A DNA stretch of 64,000 nt from an uncultured Pseudomonas sp. GTDB taxonomy: Bacteria > Pseudomonadota > Gammaproteobacteria > Pseudomonadales > Pseudomonadaceae. The DNA lies in assembly GCA_943914515.1 (NCBI GenBank), contig CALUCI010000002.1, positions 1 to 64,000 of the forward strand, given 5' to 3'. Under the pieces are notes generated by a model. It had not been told where the DNA came from and searched no databases. It was given only the letters and a program-made list of their open reading frames with translations. A program made the position numbers and the translations under genes. Positions 9,169 through 18,043 of the stretch are shown here, in pieces (position 1 is the first letter of the stretch; each line of letters starts with the position of its first letter).

Positions 9169-9408
9169 TTCAGGTTCCTTGTTGTTAGTGGGCCGGCGAG
9201 CAGGCAAACGGCCTGCTTACCAACGGAACCATGCTAGAGAACCCCCGCCCCTTCAGACCCCTACTAAATCATGGGTTCCGGCCCTCTCGCGGCAGGATGC
9301 GTAGGCATCGAAACCACACTTCGCCGCACATATTAGTTAACATCTGCACGAATATTTTTGCCCGCCTTCCTTCCATCTGCCCAACCGGCCCCTACGGAAC
9401 TACGCGCA
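9169..9408. promoter_or_regulatory. divergent spacer, acyl-CoA dehydrogenase / LLM gene
   Basis: The spacer carries an imperfect GCAGGC/GCCTGC hairpin near 9201-9220 in the dehydrogenase leader, GAACCC and GGGTTC half-sites about 30 bp apart, and the AT-rich ATTAGTTAAC at 9332-9341, which repeats the AACTAATnTG motif of the ompW/thiolase spacer. No clear promoter pair could be assigned. Confidence 0.35.
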
Positions 9409-10452
9409 GTGTCATTGAAATTAACCGTGATCGATCAGACGCCCATCCACGAAGCCCGCACCGCAGTGACGGCGGCGGCGACCTCGGTGGAACTTGCCAT
9501 GGCGTGCGAACGCCAGGGCTACCACCGCTACTGGCTAGCCGAACACCACAACAGCATCCAGTTCGCCGGCACGGCGCCGGAGATCCTGCTCACGCGTATC
9601 GCCAGCGCCACCAGCAGGATGCGCGTCGGCAGCGGCGGCGTGATGCTCACCCATTACAGCCCCTATAAAGTGGCCGAGACCTTCGCGTTGATCGGCGGGC
9701 TGTTTCCGGGGCGTATCGACCTGGGGATCGGCCGGGCGCCAGGCGGCAGCCATCTGAGTTCCGTCGCCCTCGCCGCGCCCGGCACGCTCACGCAGCACGA
9801 CCATTTCCCCCGCCAGGCCGCTGAACTCTGCGCCTTTCTGCGCGGTGACTTCCCGGCGAATCACACGTATGCCGCCCTGCCCTGCGCCACCAGCCCTGCC
9901 ACCTTGCCGGAGCTGTGGATGCTCGGCTCCGGTGGCGGCAGCTCGGCGCTGGCCGGGCAGTTGGGAATGGGATTGGCACTGGCGAAATTCATCGCCCCCT
10001 CGACCTGCTCGCCACAGATCTTCCGGGAACACGCTGACGCGTACCGCCAGTCAGGCGCAACCACGCCGCCGCCTCGTCTGGTGGCGCTGGCGGTGATCTG
10101 CGCAGTATCGGACGAAGAAGCACGCTTCGTCGCCGGCACGGCGGTCTATCGGAAAATGATGGCAGGCAGCATGCCTCGCGAACCCTTGCTGTCGCCTGAA
10201 GAGGTCCGGCAACGCTATGAACGGATGAACCGGCAGGAACAGCATGAGTTCGACAGCACGTTGAACGACATGGTGGTGGGCTCGGCGGAAACCTGCCGGT
10301 CGAGAATCCGCCAGATCGCCGATGAGTTCGGCTGCGAGGAAGTCGGTGTGGTGACGGTTACCTACAGGTTCGAGGACCGGCTGCGCAGTTACCAACTGCT
10401 TGCTGAGGCCTTCGATTTAAGTTGCGCTGGCAACACCACGCGGGTCGTCTGA
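9409..10452 (+). CDS. luciferase-like (LLM class) flavin monooxygenase
   Basis: A 347-residue bacterial-luciferase-like TIM-barrel protein. Marks include LTVIDQTPIHEA at the start, YWLAEHHN near residue 40, VGSGGVMLTHY, and GRIDLGIGRAPGG. Members use reduced FMN, usually supplied by a separate reductase, to insert oxygen into ketones, sulfonates or other substrates; no reductase is adjacent. I prefer the GTG at 9409 because the family N-terminus begins there; an ATG at 9358 would add 17 residues with no similarity. It lies upstream of the sigma-54-controlled transport operon and could be independently transcribed. Confidence 0.85.
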   Translation: MSLKLTVIDQTPIHEARTAVTAAATSVELAMACERQGYHRYWLAEHHNSIQFAGTAPEILLTRIASATSRMRVGSGGVMLTHYSPYKVAETFALIGGLFPGRIDLGIGRAPGGSHLSSVALAAPGTLTQHDHFPRQAAELCAFLRGDFPANHTYAALPCATSPATLPELWMLGSGGGSSALAGQLGMGLALAKFIAPSTCSPQIFREHADAYRQSGATTPPPRLVALAVICAVSDEEARFVAGTAVYRKMMAGSMPREPLLSPEEVRQRYERMNRQEQHEFDSTLNDMVVGSAETCRSRIRQIADEFGCEEVGVVTVTYRFEDRLRSYQLLAEAFDLSCAGNTTRVV

Positions 10453-10592
10453 TCCGCCGCGCTGAAACTTGTTCAGCCATGAATACTTTTCTTAAGCAAA
10501 TGCTCATTCCGCGGGGACAAGCGCTATCGATCCATACCGGGAAAATCACGCAACCCATTGTTTTTAAACACATCTGCAACCCTTCACCAACT

Positions 10593-10608
10593 TGGCACAA
10601 GGATTGAT
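10593..10608 (+). promoter_or_regulatory. sigma-54 (-24/-12) promoter for transport operon
   Basis: TGGCAC at 10593-10598 is followed after exactly 5 bases by TTGAT at 10604-10608, matching the TGGCAC-N5-TTGCA consensus except at one -12 base. It lies 51 bp before the start codon at 10659. About 148 bp upstream of the expected start point is a perfect inverted repeat GCTGAA-N5-TTCAGC (10461-10477), a suitable place for an enhancer site. An XylR-type activator gene lies downstream at 18042-19856. Confidence 0.72.
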
Positions 10609-10658
10609 ATGGCACTACGGCCGATAAGGCGAAAAACAAAAACAAGGAAACACCCATC

Positions 10659-11561
10659 ATGCCAATGTTCCGTCTCAACGCTGTGCGTCTTGCCTGTCTT
10701 TCCTCCCTTGCGATGCTCTTCACCCATGCCGCTGTGGCCACCGAAGGCGGTGGTTCCAGTGCGCCGATGGGCTCGGACAACTGGGCGATCGCGGCCATGC
10801 CGCCGCCGGGTTTCTACGCGCAGATCTTCGGCAGCCACTATCGCGCCGATTCACTGCGCGACAACCGTGGCGCCAAGGTGCCGGTGGACTTCTCGGTACG
10901 CGCCGATGCGATTTCGCCGCGGCTGATCTGGGTCACCGAGCAAACGGTGCTCGGGGGAGCGCTGGCGTTCCACTCGATCATGCCGCTGGTGGACATGAAG
11001 GTTGATCTCAACGGCCAGTCCCAGAGCAAGCGCGGCCTGGGCGACATGTACTTCGGCTCGGCCCTGGGCTTTCATCCGAGCGACAAGTTGCACACGCTGG
11101 TCGCGCTCGACGTGATAGCCCCGACCGGTGAGTACGACCGCAACGATCTGGCCAACATCGGGCGCAACTACTGGGTGATCGAGCCCGTCGTCGCGGCCTC
11201 GTACATCGACCCAACGGGTCTGAACGCCGACATCAAGATGAAGTACGACTTCAACATGGAGAACCGCGCCACGGACTATCGCTCCGGGCAGGAATTCCAC
11301 TTCGACTATTCCGTCGGCTGGGCGGTATCGCCCAATTGGGTGGTCGGCGTGGGCGGCTACTTCTATCGCCAGACCACCGACGACCGCGTCGACGGTGACC
11401 AACTCGCGGACAACAAAGGCCGGGCATTCGCTATCGGTCCTTCGATCAAGTACGACAGCGGCAAGGGCTGGTTCCTGAGTGCCAAATGGCAGCAGGAAAG
11501 CAGTGTGCGCAACCGCGCCGAAGGCGATGCCTATTGGCTGAAGCTGGTCTTCCCGCTCTGA
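10659..11561 (+). CDS. MetA-pathway / phenol-degradation-type outer-membrane transporter
   Basis: A 300-residue exported protein. A signal peptide (residues 1 to about 27, ending HAAVATE) precedes a beta-rich mature part with GFYAQIFGSHYRADSLRD, GLGDMYFGSALGFHPSD and a terminal aromatic-containing strand (YWLKLVFPL). This matches the family annotated as involved in the meta-pathway of phenol degradation, thought to be outer-membrane channels for aromatic or hydrophobic substrates. AAGGAAAC gives a good ribosome site before 10659. It is the first gene of the operon that continues with the ABC importer. Confidence 0.82.
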   Translation: MPMFRLNAVRLACLSSLAMLFTHAAVATEGGGSSAPMGSDNWAIAAMPPPGFYAQIFGSHYRADSLRDNRGAKVPVDFSVRADAISPRLIWVTEQTVLGGALAFHSIMPLVDMKVDLNGQSQSKRGLGDMYFGSALGFHPSDKLHTLVALDVIAPTGEYDRNDLANIGRNYWVIEPVVAASYIDPTGLNADIKMKYDFNMENRATDYRSGQEFHFDYSVGWAVSPNWVVGVGGYFYRQTTDDRVDGDQLADNKGRAFAIGPSIKYDSGKGWFLSAKWQQESSVRNRAEGDAYWLKLVFPL

Positions 11562-11592
11562 CCTCAGCCGCTACCTGAATCCCGATTCCAGA

Positions 11593-11612
11593 CCGCAAGC
11601 GCGCTCTTGCGG
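11593..11612 (+). other. intercistronic hairpin
   Basis: CCGCAAG and CTTGCGG form a 7-bp stem with a 6-base loop between the porin and the solute-binding protein genes. It could protect or partly attenuate the transcript so that the binding protein is made in a different amount. Confidence 0.4.
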
Positions 11613-11680
11613 CCTTGTGGCCTCGTCCTGGGCGCTCGCCTGCCCGGAGACAGCCACGCCTATTGTTTGTGGAGCACTCT

Positions 11681-12943
11681 ATGCAAACCGTGATCTCGAA
11701 AACCTGGCTGCGCTCGCTGTCCCTGCTCGGCCTGCTGTACGGATGCCAGGCCCTGGCTGCCGAACCGACACTCTGTGGCCCGACGGGTGCAGCACCCGCA
11801 AGCGGCGAACCCATTCTGGTGGGTGCCATCGTCGGCAAGACCGGTCCGGATGATTTCAGTTCGGCCGCCGCCGCCCGTGCCTATTTCAAATGCGTCAACG
11901 ACAACGGCGGGATCGCTGGCCGGCCCATCGAGTACGCCATCGAAGACGACAAGTGGAACCCGGAAACCGCCGCCCAGGCGGCGTCCAGACTGGTCAAGGA
12001 CCGCAAGGTGGTCGCCCTGGTCGGCAGCGCCAGCTTTATCGAAATGTCGGTGAACGCCAGGCTCTATGAACAGGAGAACGTGATTTCCATGGCCTCTGGC
12101 TGTGCCGTTCGCGAATGCTTCGAGGCACGCAATATCGCCACCACCAACCAGGGCCCGCTGCCGAGCAACCTCGGCGCGGCGCAGTGGTCGGTGCGCAAAC
12201 AAGGCAGCAAGCGCGTTGCCTGTATCGGGCTGAACATCCCGAGCAATGGCGTCTGGTCCTGCGATGCGGTCAACGACTGGCTCAAGCAGCAAGGTCTGGA
12301 AGGTGTATCGGTAGTCTTCGATCCGGCGGCGGCGGACTTCACCGGGGTGATCCTCGAAGCCATGGCGGCCAACCCGGACACCATCCTGCTCAACCTGCCG
12401 GCGGGTGCCGGACTGGGTGTGCTCAAGGCGGCGCAGGAACAGAACCTGCGCGATCAGTACAAGTGGATTGCGGCCACCCCGCTCTACGACAACAAGATTC
12501 CAGCCGCCCTCGGCGATTACTGGGACGGTCACCTGGCAGTGCAGATCGAACTGACCCGTCTCGACGGCCAAGGCGCGGACGCCAAGCGCTGGCGGGCATT
12601 GATGAGCAAATACGGGGTGGGCGACAGCCGGGCGAGCAATCGCATCGATACCTTCTCCCAGGCCGGATTCGTCTCGGCGAACATCTTCGTCGAGGCGCTA
12701 CGCACACTGGACCCGAGCCAGATCGACCGGGCTTCGGTCACCGAAGCCCTGCGCAGCGTCAAGAACTACCGCACTGACCTGCTCTGCGCGCCCTGGACCT
12801 TTGGCTCCGGCGACAAGCACATGGCCAACCACGCCGGGATGATGGTGCAGGTCAAAGAGCTCGGCTACAGCGACCTGGAAGGCTGCTTCGAGGTCGAGAT
12901 TCCGGCGATCTATCGTCAGGCCGAAGCGGAAAAAGACGCGTGA
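11681..12943 (+). CDS. ABC transporter substrate-binding protein (LivJ/K-like)
   Basis: A 420-residue periplasmic binding protein of the branched-chain amino-acid/amide type (Peripla_BP_6). The signal peptide ends near residue 27 (YGCQALAAEP). The mature part starts with ILVGAIVGKTGPDDF and has the typical DDKWNPETAAQAASRLV segment. In pseudomonads such proteins in catabolic clusters bind aromatic or other carboxylates as well as amino acids. TGGAGC precedes the ATG at 11681. The stop overlaps the GTG start of the permease, indicating coupled translation. Confidence 0.9.
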   Translation: MQTVISKTWLRSLSLLGLLYGCQALAAEPTLCGPTGAAPASGEPILVGAIVGKTGPDDFSSAAAARAYFKCVNDNGGIAGRPIEYAIEDDKWNPETAAQAASRLVKDRKVVALVGSASFIEMSVNARLYEQENVISMASGCAVRECFEARNIATTNQGPLPSNLGAAQWSVRKQGSKRVACIGLNIPSNGVWSCDAVNDWLKQQGLEGVSVVFDPAAADFTGVILEAMAANPDTILLNLPAGAGLGVLKAAQEQNLRDQYKWIAATPLYDNKIPAALGDYWDGHLAVQIELTRLDGQGADAKRWRALMSKYGVGDSRASNRIDTFSQAGFVSANIFVEALRTLDPSQIDRASVTEALRSVKNYRTDLLCAPWTFGSGDKHMANHAGMMVQVKELGYSDLEGCFEVEIPAIYRQAEAEKDA

Positions 12944-13812
12944 ACAGCTATCTGATCTTTCTCCTGGCGGGCCTGGCAATCGGCTCGATCTATGCGCTGT
13001 CCGGGGTGGGCCTGGTGCTCCTGTACCGCGCCACGGGTGTGCTCAATCTGGCCTACGGCGCCATTGGCGCGGCAGCGGCGCTGATCAGTTGGCAACTGGG
13101 CCAGTGGGGCGGGTTCGCGCCGCTTTGCTGGCTGCTCGGGATCGCGGTGGCCGGGTTGATTTCCCTGGGTTATGGCCTGCTGATCTCGCCGCGGCTCGAA
13201 CACCGTGAACCGGTGATCAAGGCCATGGCGACCCTCGGCGTACTGCTGATCCTGCTGGGTCTGCTGTACAGCCTGTGGCCGGCCAACCCGCGCCGGCTGG
13301 ACCTGCCCAGCGATGGCGTAGCGTTCAACCTGATGGGCGTGCGCCTGACCCTGACCCGACTGCTGGCGTTCATCGCCACCCTGCTGCTGACCACCGCGAT
13401 CACGCTGTTTCTGGCCAGAACCCGCATCGGCTTGCTCATGCGCGCCCTGGCCAGCCATCGGCAGCTTTCGGCCATCGTCGGAATCCGGGTGATCCGGGTC
13501 GAGGTGCTGGCCTGGTCGATCAGCGGAGTGATGGCCGGCATCAGCGGGATTCTGCTGGCCGCGCTGGTCCGGCTGGATGCCGGGGCACTGACCTTCCTGG
13601 TCATCCCGGCGCTGGCGGCGGCGATTATCGGCCGCTTGCAGTCGTTGTCGCTGACCCTCGCCGCCGGGCTGTGCATCGGCGTGATCGAGTCGATGTGCAC
13701 CTTGCTGCCGACGCTATCACCCTATCGCTCGGCGACGCCGTTCGTCCTCGCGGTGCTGGCGATTTTCTGGTTGCAACGCAATAACCGTCTGCTGTTCGCC
13801 AGCCATCAATAA
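12940..13812 (+). CDS. branched-chain-type ABC transporter permease (LivH-like)
   Basis: A 290-residue inner-membrane permease with about eight hydrophobic segments. Family marks are the start FLLAGLAIGSIYALSGVGL, the early VLNLAYGAIGA segment and AIVGIRVIRVEVLAWSISG, which contacts the ATPase. It starts at a GTG that overlaps the stop of the binding-protein gene by 4 bases. It would pair with the following LivM-like permease to form the channel. Confidence 0.92.
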   Translation: MNSYLIFLLAGLAIGSIYALSGVGLVLLYRATGVLNLAYGAIGAAAALISWQLGQWGGFAPLCWLLGIAVAGLISLGYGLLISPRLEHREPVIKAMATLGVLLILLGLLYSLWPANPRRLDLPSDGVAFNLMGVRLTLTRLLAFIATLLLTTAITLFLARTRIGLLMRALASHRQLSAIVGIRVIRVEVLAWSISGVMAGISGILLAALVRLDAGALTFLVIPALAAAIIGRLQSLSLTLAAGLCIGVIESMCTLLPTLSPYRSATPFVLAVLAIFWLQRNNRLLFASHQ

Positions 13813-13822
13813 GGGGCCTGGA

Positions 13823-14833
13823 ATGATGACTCACACAGTGCAAAACCTCGCCGTGGCACGCGCCAGCGATGCACAAAAATCGCTGAAATGGCTGGCCTTC
13901 GCTGGCCTGGCAGTGCTGCTGGCATTCGTGCCCGAAGGCCTGAGTGCCTACTGGCTGCGGGTCGCGACCACCGCAGCGATCTACACCCTCGCCGCCGCTT
14001 CGCTGAACCTGCTGTATGCCCGCCTGGGCCTGGTCTCACTGGCCCAGGTGGCATTGGTCGGTGTGGGGGGATGGGTGTCGTTGCGTGTCGCTCACAGCGG
14101 TCAGTGGCCGTTCGAGCTGAGCCTGCTGGCGGGCGGAACAGCCGCCGGGCTCACCGGAATGCTGGTGGGCTTGCCCGCCTTGCGCCTGCGTGGCCTGTAC
14201 CTGGCGCTGATCACGCTGATGGCGGCCGCAGGCTTCAGTGTGCTGATCAACGCCATGCAGTTTCCCAACGGCGGCGAAGGCTTGCGTGGCTTCAGCCCGG
14301 CAGGCGGTGTGTTGATGGCCCGGCCCTGGCTCGGGCAGAGCGACATCGGCATGTTCCGCTACTGCGTGGTCGTCGCCGGGCTGGGCTTCCTGCTGATCGA
14401 GTGGCACCGGCGCAGCCGCCCCGGACGTGCCTGGGCGTTGATTCGCAAGGGCGAGGCCTGTGCCATGGCGGCCGGGATCAATGTCTCGCTCTACAAGAGC
14501 TGGGCGTTCGCTCTGGCGGGTTTTCTCGCGGGAAGCGCCGGCGCCTTGCTCGCCGCCAGCCTGGGCACGCTGGATGCGCGCTCCTTTCCGGCCAGCGAAT
14601 CGATCATGCTCGCGGCCCTGAGCATTGTCGGCGGGGCCTACAGCTTTCTCGGCGCCATCATCACCGGGGTTCTGTATCGGGTGTTTCCGGCTTTTCTCGA
14701 CAGCCTCGGGCTGGCGGGCGATCTGTCCTATGTGATTTTCGGCGTCGCCTTGCTGCACACGCTGGTCACCGCGCCTCAGGGCATCGCCGGTCAATTGCTC
14801 GCAAGTCGGCAAAAACGGAGGGCCCGGCCATGA
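13823..14833 (+). CDS. branched-chain-type ABC transporter permease (LivM-like)
   Basis: A 336-residue integral membrane protein. The LivM family is shown by IYTLAAASLNLLYARLGLVSLAQVALVGVGG split over the first helices, and by AMAAGINVSLYKSWAFALAGFLAGSAGAL, the ATPase-contact region. A GGGGCC-type ribosome site precedes two in-frame ATGs at 13823 and 13826; either may be used. The stop overlaps the ATG of the ATPase at 14830. Confidence 0.92.
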   Translation: MMTHTVQNLAVARASDAQKSLKWLAFAGLAVLLAFVPEGLSAYWLRVATTAAIYTLAAASLNLLYARLGLVSLAQVALVGVGGWVSLRVAHSGQWPFELSLLAGGTAAGLTGMLVGLPALRLRGLYLALITLMAAAGFSVLINAMQFPNGGEGLRGFSPAGGVLMARPWLGQSDIGMFRYCVVVAGLGFLLIEWHRRSRPGRAWALIRKGEACAMAAGINVSLYKSWAFALAGFLAGSAGALLAASLGTLDARSFPASESIMLAALSIVGGAYSFLGAIITGVLYRVFPAFLDSLGLAGDLSYVIFGVALLHTLVTAPQGIAGQLLASRQKRRARP

Positions 14834-15543
14834 TCGAGCTCAAAGACCTGTCGGTGTGGTTTGGCGGCGTGCAGGCGCTGAAGAATGTCAGCGTCAGCAT
14901 CGATGCCCCGCTGGTCGGGATCATCGGCCCCAATGGCGCCGGCAAGACGACGCTGCTCAACGTCCTGAGCGGCTTCATCACGCCGCGCACCGGCAGCCTG
15001 CACGCTTTCGGCACCGACCTCGGTGTTCTGTCCCCGGCCCGGCGGGCACGCTGGGGCCTGCGGCGCTCCTTTCAGCGTGAACTGGTGGTCGAGGACTTGA
15101 GCGTGCTCGACAACATCCGGGCCATGCTCGACCCCTTGCCGGGCAGTCGCACGGAGAAGCGCTCATTGATCGACGATGTGCTGGACTTCACCGGCCTCAC
15201 CGACATGGCCGACACACTGGGGGAACGCCTCAATGGCTTCGAGCGGCGTCGCGTCGAGTTGGCCAAGACCCTCGTCGGCAAACCCCGCCTCGTCTTGCTC
15301 GACGAGCCCGGCGGCGGTCTGAGCGGCGACGAGATGGCGGAACTGCAACGCATCGTGCTGGGTATCGGGCCGCGCTTCTCTGCCACCACGCTGATGATCG
15401 ACCACGACGTCGAACTGATCGCCAGCACCTGCAGCAAGACCCTGGTGCTGGACTTCGGCACCTTGATCGCCTACGGGCCGACCGCGCAGGTGCTCCAGGA
15501 CCCACGAGTGAAAGCTGCCTACCTGGGCGACGAGGAACTGTAA
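14830..15543 (+). CDS. ABC transporter ATP-binding protein (LivG-like)
   Basis: A 237-residue ATPase. Walker A GPNGAGKTT lies near residue 35, and the Walker B region is LVLLDEPGGGLSGDE. The signature sequence is unusual: LNGFERRRVELAKTL replaces the common LSGGxQ, as is typical for the divergent LivG type. A much longer open frame runs in from 13888, but its first 314 codons overlap the permease gene and show no ABC similarity; the ATG at 14830 overlapping the permease stop is the real start. Confidence 0.92.
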   Translation: MIELKDLSVWFGGVQALKNVSVSIDAPLVGIIGPNGAGKTTLLNVLSGFITPRTGSLHAFGTDLGVLSPARRARWGLRRSFQRELVVEDLSVLDNIRAMLDPLPGSRTEKRSLIDDVLDFTGLTDMADTLGERLNGFERRRVELAKTLVGKPRLVLLDEPGGGLSGDEMAELQRIVLGIGPRFSATTLMIDHDVELIASTCSKTLVLDFGTLIAYGPTAQVLQDPRVKAAYLGDEEL

Positions 15544-16274
15544 TGACCGACTCACTGAATATCCGCGGCCTGAGCCTGGCCCGTGGCGGCAAACGGGTGC
15601 TCGAGCAGATCGACATGAACATCCAGCCCGGTCGCATCACCGCGGTGCTCGGACCCAATGGCGCCGGCAAGAGCAGCCTGGTCATGGCCATCGCCGGGGC
15701 GCTGCCGTTGCTGGGCGGTTCTGTGTCGCTGGGCGAGCAGTCACTGACCGGCCTGGCGGCCGAACGTATCCGCCGCGCGGGCGTGGCTGCGGTTCCCGAA
15801 GGGCACCAGGTGTTCCCCGGACTGAGCGTGCTGGACAACCTCAAGGCCGCCGGCAACCTGCTCTCCAGCAGCGAAATGGATAGCGCCCTGAAAGAGGTGT
15901 TCGAGGTTTTTCCGGAACTTGCCAAGTGTCACGCCCAACCGGCCCAGACGCTCTCGGGCGGCCAGCAGCAGATGGTTGCCCTGGGCCACGCGCTGATGGC
16001 CAGGCCGCGGTTCATCCTCGTGGACGAGATGTCCCTGGGGCTGGCGCCGGTGATCGTCAAACGCCTGGAAGGAGTGATCGAGCTGCTGGCCCGACGCGGT
16101 ACCGGGATTCTGCTGATCGAGCAGTTCACCCAGGTCGCCCTGCGGCTGGCGGACTACGTCTATGTGATGAACCAGGGCCGTGTGGCCCTGGAAGGCGACG
16201 CCCAGCGCATCAAGGACGACCCTCAGGCACTGCAGCGGGCCTACCTCGCCCATAGCCAGCCGGATCAGCCATGA
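15543..16274 (+). CDS. ABC transporter ATP-binding protein (LivF-like)
   Basis: A 243-residue ATPase with Walker A GPNGAGKSS near residue 37, Q-loop VAAVPEGHQVFPGLSV, signature LSGGQQQMVALGHALM, and Walker B ILVDEMSLGLAP. It completes a five-protein importer. It starts on the last base of the previous stop codon (TAATG) and its own stop overlaps the ATG of the chemoreceptor, so translation of the whole set appears coupled. Confidence 0.93.
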   Translation: MTDSLNIRGLSLARGGKRVLEQIDMNIQPGRITAVLGPNGAGKSSLVMAIAGALPLLGGSVSLGEQSLTGLAAERIRRAGVAAVPEGHQVFPGLSVLDNLKAAGNLLSSSEMDSALKEVFEVFPELAKCHAQPAQTLSGGQQQMVALGHALMARPRFILVDEMSLGLAPVIVKRLEGVIELLARRGTGILLIEQFTQVALRLADYVYVMNQGRVALEGDAQRIKDDPQALQRAYLAHSQPDQP

Positions 16275-17896
16275 CGCCGCTGTTGAGCACCATCAAGGCT
16301 CGCTTGTGGGCCTTGCTGGTATTACTGAACGTGCTCCTGGCGCTGCTCGGCGCCTGGAGCCTCTATAACCTCGAACGGGCCAGCGTGAGCCTTGAAGACC
16401 TGTATGCCGCCAAGCTGCTGAACATCGAAAGCCTGGGACGGATGCTGGAGATCAACAGTTCGGCACGCGTCCCTGTCCTGCTCGGTGCAATTGAGCGGGA
16501 TGAAGCGAAAACCCGCCAGATCGTCGAGCGCGTGATGCCGTTGCGCGCTGAAGTCATCGACCTCTGGGAGCGTTATCGAAGCATGCCGAAAAGCGCTCAG
16601 GAGCAGGCGCTGATGGGCGAGTTGGAGAACACCAACCGCGTGTTCATCGAACAGATGGATAAAGCCGTGACGGTGTTCCAGGCCAATGACTTCGACCGCG
16701 CCCTGGCGATCTTGAGTGGCCCGCTGGACAGCGCTTTCCTGGCTCAGCGGGCGGTCTTTCGTCGCCTGTTCCAACTGCAGTCGACGGGTGCCCAGGAGGC
16801 CTATCACGCGTCACTGGAGAGCAAACGCACGGCGATCAATGCGACGTTGCTGACCGTGCTGGCCAGCATGTTGATCTGCCTCGGCGCCGGCGTGTGGCTG
16901 CTGCGTTCGCTCGCGGGACCATTGGCCGCCGCCGGGCAACTGGCGGAGGACATCTCCGCCGGCCATCTGGACCAACAGCCGGCCGTTGCCGCAACAGGTG
17001 AATTGGGCGTGTTGCTGAAGGCGCTAGGCAAGATGCAGGACACCCTCAGGTCGGCAATCCGACGGATTTCCCAGGCATCCACCCAGCTCGATGGCGCCGT
17101 CACAACCTTGGGTGGCCTGAGCGAACACGGCGCGCGTCAACTCGATGCGCAAAGTGTCGAGTTGCAACAGGCCGCCACCGCCGTCAACCAGATGAGCACC
17201 AGTGCCGAACAGATAGCGCGCCATGCCCAGGACACGGCAAGCGCCACTCAGTCCTTGCAGGCAGCCGCCGATCAGGGTCATGAGCGAGCCTTGGCATCAG
17301 TAGCAGCGATCGCGCGAATCTGCAGTGATCTGGACGACATGCAAGGCGTTATGGAGGGGCTGTCGAGCCAGGTCGGCGGGATTCACAAGGTGCTGGATGT
17401 CATCCACGCGGTAGCCGAGCAGACCAACCTGCTGGCCCTCAACGCTGCAATCGAAGCGGCCAGGGCTGGTGATTCAGGGCGGGGATTTGCAGTGGTTGCC
17501 GATGAAGTACGGGCACTGGCCTTGCGCACTCAATCGTCGACGGTGGAAATCGAGCGCATGATCGACGGTGTCAGCAGCGAAGCCCGGCGTGCCTTGCTGT
17601 CCGCCAGAACGGCCAATGCCCAGGCCAAAGAGTCCCGACACACCTGCGAGTCGGCTCAACTCGCACTGGAAGTCATCGGTGATTCGGTTGCCCGGATCAA
17701 CCAGCGCAATCAGCAGGTTGCCAGTGCTGCTGACGAGCAGGCTCAGGTTAGCCGCGAGATCGACCGCAACCTGGCGAGCATTCGCGGGTTGGCCAACGAC
17801 AGTGCGAGCACTGCCGGGAGCATTGTTCAGGCCAACCAGCGTCTGGCCCATCTGCAGGGCGATCTGCGGGAGTTGGTGAGTCAGTTTCGTATCTGA
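16271..17896 (+). CDS. methyl-accepting chemotaxis protein coupled to ABC importer
   Basis: A 541-residue chemoreceptor. TM1 near residues 14-32, a periplasmic helical sensor of about 155 residues (four-helix-bundle type, with PVLLGAIERDEAKTRQI), TM2 near 190-210 (LLTVLASMLICLGAGVWLL), HAMP, and a signalling coiled coil with tip EQTNLLALNAAIEAARAGD near residue 382. The ATG overlaps the livF-like stop by 4 bases, so it is produced with the importer. This suggests that the receptor senses the compound the importer carries, or the binding protein loaded with it. The gene is followed directly by a short mobile element. Confidence 0.9.
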   Translation: MTPLLSTIKARLWALLVLLNVLLALLGAWSLYNLERASVSLEDLYAAKLLNIESLGRMLEINSSARVPVLLGAIERDEAKTRQIVERVMPLRAEVIDLWERYRSMPKSAQEQALMGELENTNRVFIEQMDKAVTVFQANDFDRALAILSGPLDSAFLAQRAVFRRLFQLQSTGAQEAYHASLESKRTAINATLLTVLASMLICLGAGVWLLRSLAGPLAAAGQLAEDISAGHLDQQPAVAATGELGVLLKALGKMQDTLRSAIRRISQASTQLDGAVTTLGGLSEHGARQLDAQSVELQQAATAVNQMSTSAEQIARHAQDTASATQSLQAAADQGHERALASVAAIARICSDLDDMQGVMEGLSSQVGGIHKVLDVIHAVAEQTNLLALNAAIEAARAGDSGRGFAVVADEVRALALRTQSSTVEIERMIDGVSSEARRALLSARTANAQAKESRHTCESAQLALEVIGDSVARINQRNQQVASAADEQAQVSREIDRNLASIRGLANDSASTAGSIVQANQRLAHLQGDLRELVSQFRI

Positions 17897-17900
17897 GCCC

Positions 17901-18043
17901 AGGCTCTGTACGAGATGTATTCGAGCGAAGGCCAGGCAAGGCGAAAACAGGCGAGGAAGCGGAGTTTACGGGTTGTAAATGAGCATTCCGAGCCTGTTTT
18001 CAACGCAGCATGGGCGAGCTCGGATGCATCTCGTGCAGAGCCT
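17901..18043. mobile_element. MITE-like element, copy A
   Basis: A 143-bp sequence with inverted ends AGGCTCTGTACGAGATG and CATCTCGTGCAGAGCCT, no coding capacity, and an inner block (TTGTAAATGAGCATTCCGAG, GTTTTCAACGCAGCATG) shared with copies at 23127, 24583 and 33622. It lies between convergent genes, and its right end supplies part of the stop codon of the sigma-54 activator (TAG at 18044-18042). Confidence 0.75.

Noticed and set aside
13888..15543. A 551-codon frame suggesting a fused permease-ATPase
   Set aside because: The first 314 codons are the permease gene read out of frame; only the part from ATG 14830 shows ABC ATPase motifs.
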